From NCBI GenBank assembly GCA_003586115.2, contig QVOM02000103.1, positions 2,914,001-2,978,000 on the forward strand: a DNA stretch of 64,000 bases, read 5' to 3'. The DNA comes from Salvator merianae. Its lineage: Eukaryota; Chordata; Lepidosauria; Squamata; Teiidae. The translations under genes were made by a program, and so were the position numbers. Shown piece by piece: positions 57,558 through 64,000 of this stretch (the first letter of the stretch is position 1; each line of letters begins with the position of its first letter). Under the pieces are notes generated by a model. The model was not told the DNA's origin and ran no database searches. It saw only the letters and a list, made by a program, of their open reading frames with translations.

Positions 57558-57724
57558 GGGCAATTTTGCACTGGCTGATATACTGGACTAGAAAGTGTGC
57601 TAGGAGCCCACCTTCTGCATGCTAGTGACCCCACCTGGTGCCTCCCTTAGACTGCACCAGCATGCAGAAGGGAGGCTCTCATTACACTTGCTGCTCTGAT
57701 ATACTGTCCAGTGCAGAATTGCCC
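57558..57724. mobile_element. 167-bp MITE with inverted ends
   Basis: The left end GGGCAATTTTGCACTGGCTG and the right end, reverse-complemented, GGGCAATTCTGCACTGGACA match well, followed inward by GATATACTGG/CAGTATATC. CTTCTGCATGC and GCATGCAGAAG form inner stems. Related to 46341-47023. No 3-bp duplication is visible (ATA against GAA). Confidence 0.72.
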
Positions 57725-58270
57725 GAAATCCTGGATTTGTGGCATATTGTCATCTAGTGCATTTCCTTCCATTTTTGTTTACTTTTGTGTACATTTTATC
57801 CCATGTTTGTCCTCCATTCCTTTCATCCCTTATTACTTCCACACAAAGTAGTTTTAAAGTAGTTTAGGCTGAGAGAGCAGAGCCTGTGCCTAATTTTCCC
57901 GTCCCTTTTCCTCACATTATAAACCATGGATGGTTGAATTGTGTATGATTTTACTCAGATGAAATTGTATTCAGTGAAGATCATTTGGATGGTGTGAGTA
58001 CATTTATCCCATGAGGATGGAAATCTTTTTTTATTATTATTTTATTCCATGAATTGGCAGAGATTTGGAACAAATAGTATTTTCTGCACTGCATGCTACA
58101 ACATGTGATGCGAAGGACATTCCTGGCTCATCAGATCAAGAACAAAGCAAGACACCACAGAGTGCACTGGCAACCATCTACATGACAACTGCTGCATCTC
58201 ATCCTACCTTCAGAGACAGGGAGTGAAAATTCCTGGCCTTCGAACTTGCAGGCCAGAATGAGTTGAGCAG
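57725..58270. other. No gene recognised
   Basis: AT-rich sequence with no recognised repeat ends or exon. Confidence 0.4.
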
Positions 58271-58279
58271 CATGTCATG

Positions 58280-59075
58280 ATACAGACTTTATTTATTTAT
58301 TTATTTGAATTTATTTGCATTTTTATTCTGCCCTATACCTGAAGGTCTCAGGGCAGGTTACAACAATTAAAACAAAACAAAACAAAACAAAAACTCATAA
58401 AGGTATGCAATAAAACAGTAGTCTGAAAGTAGGGAAGGAAAGCTGTACCTTTAGCCAAAGGCAAGGGTAAATAGGTGAGTCTTTATTGCTCTCCTAAAGA
58501 TGTAAAGTGAGGAAGCTTGACACACCTCAGGGGGAAGAGTGTTCCACAGTCTGGGGGCCACCACTGAAAAGGCCCTGTCCCGGGTGTCCACCCCTTTAGC
58601 TGTTGAAGGTGGTGGTACAACCAGGTGGGCCTCATCTGCATATCTCAAGGCACGGGCAGGCTGGTATGGGAGAAGACGCTCCTTTAGGTATTTGGGGCCA
58701 AAGACTGTTTCCAGAGTCTGACAAAATGTTGCTGTTGTGTGTTTCCATGGCAATGGCTGGAACAGAACCAGGTCTGGGAGTGCAAGGGTGGCCACTTCAA
58801 AGTGTGGCTTAGGAGTGAGCCACGTTTGGGGCTTAAGAGGCATCACATTCCTTGGCATGCTGTACTTCCTGCAGAGGTCAACACCAGAAGTCTGTAGATT
58901 GGGCCCACAGAACAGCATGGGAGAAACAAGAGCTTGATGGGAAAATTCACTTTGATCTGCTAAATTGTACTGCGATCCATTGTAGATTAAAGTGCAGCTC
59001 AGGAAGACCACATCAAGGGTTCCAGGTGGATCCTTCTGCCACCTTCACCATGCTTAGGAGCCAATCTCTAGCTGA
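58280..59075 (-). pseudogene. L2-like LINE, RT C-terminus and 3' end
   Basis: One minus-strand frame (59011-58451, 186 codons) ends with LPYQPARALRYADEAHLVV, DRAFSVVAPRLWNTLPPEV and FRRAIKTHLFTLAF, the conserved C-terminal signature of L2-type reverse transcriptases. The 3' UTR follows with CCTGAGACCTTCAGGTATAG and ends in AAAT repeats (58288-58310). The upstream part of the frame is continuous but was not recognised, and the catalytic RT blocks are absent, so the copy is 5'-truncated. Confidence 0.87.
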
Positions 59076-61214
59076 CCCCTGTAATTTATATCATTTTGCA
59101 TCTTGACTGATGTGCTTCCATTGTCTGTTTGTCATATTTTGATAACATATATGGAGGAAAAGCAAACAAACTTCACATTCTTGAAGAATGTGGCTCTAGG
59201 AAAAATATCAAATATGCAAAAAAAAAAAAAAAAGAAATGAGGAAGGTAAAGAAACCCAAATTGGTCTGCTGATATTAGCAAGCAGACAATAAGAAAACAG
59301 TTACCTTTCCTTTGCAGTACCAGACTGATATCAAATGAATTTTGATAGTAATCATTACCTTGATGAATGAATTCACAGGTGTTATCTGGATCATATATAA
59401 TGTGATCCATATTTATTTCTGAGCTACAATAAAAACTAATTGTGATGTGATTTTTTTTTTTTTTAATGACACTTCTTTCAGTGAATCAGGAGCTACTATC
59501 TATCTGTGAAGATTGGTTTGGATTTGAGTTTTGTTTTTTTTAAACTGAATTCAGTTGTGCACAGTTTATTATTATTTTCCCTGTCCTTGGTGAGTGAAAA
59601 ATTATGATCACTCACATCTCCCTAACGTCATTTATAAAATCACAAAATAGAAAAGAATCCCAGAAGGCACAGCCCTATTTCCATTCTCCCTTTGCTGGAA
59701 TACAATTTTCCAGAGAATTGGGGGAAGATGTTGCAACCCAAGGTTGGTATTAGTTTAATGGGAATTTATTAGTCACAGCTTTAGCAGTAAGTGATGTTCT
59801 AAATTTGCATATGTCATAATACATATTAATTGACTGCTTTTAAGTCAACAGAAAGCCTGTGGATTTCTTTATTGTATTTATGGACCACAATATTCAAGAG
59901 CAAAGCACCTGTCCATTGTAGTACTGTAACTTGATAGGGCATCACAACACATTCTGCTTGATCCTGAAGTTTATGTAATAAGTAGACAATATCCAAACCA
60001 TCAATTAAAATTCTAGTTATGTTGTCAGGAAGAATACATTTGTCTGTAAACAGTCAAGTTTGAGTTCCATGCAGAAGAAATACAACTTTCTTAATTTCAG
60101 AGAATCATAAAAAACACACATGAGAGGTGAATAAATTGCATTTTATCTGTGAACTACGACTGCCATCACCATCCAGAGTTTTGTTATAAACTGGTTACAA
60201 AATTAGATTCTCCACCTTCTTAATAGTACTTCTACGGCCATGATAAATTTCTAGCTGGAATATTTTGTCATTAGTGTCTTACCTTCTAGGAAGATCACAT
60301 TGTTAAAGTTTTGTTTCTAAGTGCTAATAATCACATAAGGTTACCATAGGTTAGGGTTGTTGTTGTTTTTAATAGTCTTTTTTAATTATGCCCCCCAAAT
60401 GAATTGGGGTGACCACATCAAGTCATAATCTCCCGTTTTGATACAGGATGTTTCTTTAAGTAAGAAGTGCTTTTCAAACTAGAGGAGCAGGAGAGAAGAG
60501 AACTAACTTTAAATGCAAATTGAGAAGAAAAGCATTGGAAGTGGGAGGAGAGGCAACTAAGTTTGGAAGGAAGGGAAGTATACCCTTCTCAGTGTCTTCA
60601 CTTGTGCAGAGATAATCTTCTCAGGGATAAACAGAAATATCAAAACGCAAGCACCCTCTCTAGCTTTGGAGCTGCTCTTTTCACCTTCCTGCAACAAGTT
60701 GAAAGGAATAACTTATTTCTGTAAAAACAACTTTTAGCAGGAAGAGCAGGGAAATTTGAAGATTCAGAGCCAGTGGTCCTAGGAAGGCTCCTGGGTGTGG
60801 ACTCCAATGCTATTGCTTTGACCTGAGTACAAGTCCCATTGCTACAATTGTCCCTGACACCATCCATTCCAGACCCTGAGGTTCCAATGTAGGCAATGAG
60901 CTCAATATACAATATGTAGGACCTTAATCTTCCTTTTACTATCTGATTTCTCATGTCATTCTGACAACTTTCACATTTCTCTCCTTTTAGCAATAATCAC
61001 CCAGAAATTGCATGTAATGCTGCCACATTTTCTATTATTGCATGTAAAACTTCTTCCATGAGAGTCATCATTGGGACAACTCATTGTAGCAATTGTTCTG
61101 GGTAGGCATAAAAGGCCAGAACCAAGCTGTGTGTTAGGAAGTTGGCTACAAAAGCCAAAAATATGGTTGGAACTCCAGGGAGGGAGGGAGGGAGAATTAT
61201 CATTTAAATCTCTT
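59076..61214. other. Repeat-poor sequence, no gene recognised
   Basis: About 2.1 kb of AT-rich sequence with A- and T-runs (59218-59234, 59452-59464) and a short GGGA run at 61178-61193. A 117-codon minus-strand frame at 60640-60993 has no recognisable motif. Confidence 0.4.
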
Positions 61215-61316
61215 TAAAAAAGTTTTACTGTTTTATTTTTTTTTATTGTTGTGAACTGCTCTGGGACCTTTTGTTGATGGGCGAGATATAAATTCTACAA
61301 ATAAATAAATAAAATA
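61215..61316 (+). mobile_element. L2-like or related LINE/SINE 3' tail
   Basis: TTGTTGTGAACTGCTCTGGG, then TTGATGGGCGAGATATAAAT and AAATAAATAAATAA. This is the standard tail form of squamate L2-type elements (GAACCGCTCTGG ... GGCGGTATATAAAT). Only the tail is recognisable. Confidence 0.65.
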
Positions 61317-62468
61317 AGTTGCTGCCTACCATTTTGATTAATTCACTCCAGTGTGAAAGTGCTTCATTGTAACTATATTTGCTACTTGTATTGTAATACA
61401 TTTATTTCTTTTGTACTTCTACATTTCAATAAAGAAACTTTGAATTAAGATTAGCCAAATGCTTCCCCAATGCTGGGATTGGCTCCAGATTGTTATCAGT
61501 TAAACCAACCTCTCAGTCCCAAAAATTCTGCATGCTCCTGCATGCATGTTGGAACAATGCCAGTCACGTATATACATGGAATTACCATAACAATAATACA
61601 ATGTACAGTCAAGCATAATATGCACTAGATTTTCTTCTGTGCAACAAAAGTCCCAAGATAAGGTACTTTGTGGCTGAAAAAAATTGGGGCAATATTAAAC
61701 TGTGTTTGTTCTCCTTGGGTCTATTGTCCCTTTCTTTGCTCCATCATTAGAATCTCCTTTTCCTGATTTCTACAATATCTGTGCCTCATAGGAACACTTC
61801 TTTATAAAGTGTTTTCCTTCCATGGCAACTGAAGAAAGAGCAACCAATATGACCTGTGAAAAAGCTATACTTTGTTTTCAAACAGTGCACCTAGATCCAC
61901 TCTCTAAATTTTGATGCACTTGGAAAACAGAGATAAGTCACGTTGATAATTACTTAAGCGGTATCATAGGTAGCACTAATCAGGGAATCTGAAGAGATTC
62001 TTTGTATCAGCAATTTGTTGGAGAAACTTGCTTCCATTGAGAATTGCTTGTGGACATCAGAAAAGCTTAGCCTAAATAGTAAAACCTTAACTTGTAAGAG
62101 CCATGTAATTATACAAAGCTAGGAATTAATAGAAACACCTTAATGTTGTTTCTGATAAAGTATCTCATATAGTGTGACAGTTTGCAGGAACCAAATCATT
62201 AAGCTGTGTCTGATTCTCAAATGACTGAGAAATTATATTCCTTCCGATTCTGATATTAATGATGAACAATAGCAACAGTAACAAAAAAAAACTTATCAAG
62301 GAACAAAACATTGACCATATGTGCCAGGGATGACTAATCTATGACCTTTGCAGTAATAGAACCCTCTTCATCCTGACCATTGACTATCCTGACTGAGGGC
62401 CTCCTATTCAGATTACAGCATGCCATAGTCCTCTTCAGGGACTTTTATTTTTCCATGTTAGTGCAGAT
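61317..62468. other. No gene recognised
   Basis: About 1.1 kb of AT-rich sequence without recognised features. Confidence 0.4.
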
Positions 62469-63713
62469 AAGAAAGAACTAGGGGTGTGCACGAAGGCACT
62501 TTCCCCTCTTCGCTTCGCAGTGCTGCGAAGCAAGGGAGCTTAGTTTTCGCGCGAAAATGAGAGGCTCGAAAAGGGAGCCTTTCGTTTTCGCGGCGAAAAT
62601 CTTCGCAGTGACTGACCGATCGGAAACGGAGACAAATCAAGGCAAAGGGAAGACCTTCGTGGTGAAGGTCTTCCCTTCGCCTTGAGTTGTCTCCGTTTCA
62701 AATCGCTCTCTTATTCCCCCTAGTCTGTCAATGTGCACGCACACTGACAGACTAGGGGGAATAAGAGAAAGCGTGATCGGAAAGAGAGAAATCAAGATGA
62801 AGGTCTTCCCTTTGCCTTGATTTCTCCATTTCCGATCGCGCAGCGCTCTCTCATTCCCCCCCCAGTCTGTCAGCGTGCACACTGACAGACTGGGGGGGGG
62901 GATGAGAGAGCGCTGTGTGACCGGAAAGAGAGAAATCAAGGCGAATGTCTTCCCTTCGCCTTGATTTCTCCATTTAAGTGCTGCCTGTCACAGAGGCAGT
63001 ACTACTTTAGTGATCGGATTCAGCATTGATTTTCTGACGTTTCCGATCGGTCTCCCTCTTTTAGGCTGCGTGAAGCTTCTATGCTCTGAGGCAGGAGCTT
63101 CTTGCGGCCAAAAAGAGGGAGCTCGCGGCAAATGGCGAAGGTCTCAAAGGTCACCGGGACCTTCACCATTCGCATTCGCGAGCCCCTTTTGTCTTTGCAT
63201 TTCACGCGAAGATGGCGGAAACACCATCTTCACGTGAAATTCGAAGTGCACGAAGCTTCGTGCACATCCCTAGAAAGAACCCAATCCCAACTAGTTCACT
63301 CCATCAGCATCAGATGGAGCAGGAACCGGATCAGAAAGCTCCTGATCCAGAATGCCGCTGGATCTAACTGATCATGTCCACTGGTATGCTAACCAGGGAT
63401 AATCTAGATCATGAATGCATGAAAAAGGCACACACCTTGAGTTCCATTTTAACAGGGATTCATTTTGACGGTGTACCAAAATGCACTGCTGAAATGGGTT
63501 CCCTGGGGGCTCTGAGACTTGGCTATTGGAGCTTGCACATGCTAGCTACAAAGCTTGTGCAAGCTTCGGAGTGTGGAGGTTGGGCTGGAACATGCCATCG
63601 CCATGCAGATGGTGCTGTGTCAGTGCTGGCCTTGCTGCGATCCAGACCAGATGGTGTTGCTTGATCTAAAACTGCCAATCTGGATTACAGCAGGTAAATG
63701 CAGATAGGCCCTC
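62469..63713. mobile_element. Decayed non-autonomous DNA element split by a fold-back hAT
   Basis: Outside the hAT at 62479-63272 the sequence AAGAAAGAACCCAATCCC (after removing one duplication) continues through ACTAGTTCACTCC to a right end that, reverse-complemented, reads GGGCCTATCTGCATTTACC. Internal phrases (GGTTCCCTGGGGGCTC, CATGCAGATGGTGCTG) correspond to 25914-26375 and to 1020-1040. Net length is about 440 bp. The left boundary is uncertain. Confidence 0.55.
62479..63272. mobile_element. Fold-back compound-hairpin hAT-like element, 794 bp
   Basis: The termini TAGGGGTGTGCACGAAG and CTTCGTGCACATCCCTA are inverted repeats with one mismatch. The flanking 8-bp duplication GAAAGAAC is perfect (62471-62478 and 63273-63280). 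The inside is a row of hairpins: GGGAAGACCTTCG/CGAAGGTCTTCCC at about 62645-62680, CCCCCTAGTCTGTCA/TGACAGACTAGGGGG at about 62716-62761, CCCCCAGTCTGTCAG/CTGACAGACTGGGGG at about 62855-62900, and CTGCCTGTCACAGAGGCAG near 62983. The same modules occur in 43485-44165 and 36330-36995. No transposase frame. Confidence 0.94.
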
Positions 63714-64000
63714 AAAGATACCAAAATTGGAGTCCAGCAATATCTGAAGTCAATTTTGCTCAACTCTATATTGATTTCTAGAGCTTCTCTAGAGCTTCAG
63801 ATGGAATTGTTCTCAATGTGAGAAATCCAGAGGAGAAAGCTTGTAAATGGGGTGGTGGAGGAAGCCTGTTTACTTGACATTCCCCAGTGTTGTGCTATAG
63901 TGCAGGGAGGTTGATCTGGGCACAGAGAACATGGGTGTTCTCAGGATTTGCAAGTTGCTGCATATTGTTTTAATGAACATAGTTCAGTTCTCATGAGGTG
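63714..64000. other. No recognisable feature
   Basis: End of window. No repeat end or exon recognised. Confidence 0.4.

Noticed and set aside
58451..59011. 186-codon minus-strand frame as a host gene
   Set aside because: Its C-terminal signature (RAFSVVAPRLWNTLP) is that of an L2-type LINE reverse transcriptase and it runs into a LINE 3' tail.

Overview
The window looks like intergenic or deep intronic DNA from a squamate reptile, most likely a lizard. No host protein-coding exon could be supported. The assignment rests on the repeats: a Sauria-type tRNA-derived SINE with a (TTC)n tail, a second tRNA-derived SINE sharing that tail, a tRNA-Ala-like SINE, RTE-BovB, CR1 and L2-like LINEs, and several non-autonomous DNA transposon families. 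There are no bacterial operons, CRISPR arrays or rRNA genes. Nearly all open frames are chance frames or pieces of LINEs.

Layout, left to right. Positions 1-7.5 kb hold decayed non-autonomous elements, a GGAA-type microsatellite, a fold-back hAT (3681-4015), a CpG-rich hAT (4702-5034) and a 147-bp MITE (5737-5883). Positions 7.5-9.45 kb form a three-layer nest: minus-strand RTE-BovB is split by a MITE, which is itself split by another MITE. Positions 9.45-11.3 kb are AT-rich and largely free of recognisable repeats. Positions 11.3-23.2 kb hold MITEs, two minus-strand SINEs, two CR1 3' ends, a tRNA-Ala-like SINE, a perfect 40-bp hairpin and two 223-bp sister MITEs. Positions 23.2-33.4 kb are mostly old or unrecognised sequence.

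The centre (33.47-40.9 kb) is a tandem repeat interrupted by a long minus-strand CR1. This CR1 carries an esterase-type ORF1, an APE endonuclease and a reverse transcriptase. It is damaged by an internal palindromic hAT-like insertion, a 930-bp tandem duplication of its 5' part, a CpG-rich hAT in its probable 5' leader, and loss of the second catalytic Asp of the RT. Positions 42-47 kb hold another CpG-rich hAT, a MITE split by a fold-back hAT, a further MITE copy, and a MITE split by a SINE whose microsatellite tail became a 200-N assembly gap. Positions 49.4-52.8 kb hold an L2-like LINE, a MITE split by a CR1 that contains a perfect 146-bp inverted duplication, and an opposing CR1 3' end. 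Positions 57.5-63.7 kb hold a short MITE, an L2-like reverse transcriptase C-terminus, an L2-like tail, and a fold-back hAT inside an older element.

The strongest results are insertion junctions with readable target-site duplications. These are 8 bp for six hAT-like copies (five perfect, one 7/8) and 3 bp for several GG...CC-ended MITEs, including one whose empty site can be read because it lies in BovB coding sequence. Together they give a relative order of insertions. No complete new functional system was found. The most unusual structures are the compound-hairpin hAT family, the 40-bp perfect hairpin, the 146-bp inverted duplication and the 930-bp tandem duplication; the last two need checking against assembly artefact.
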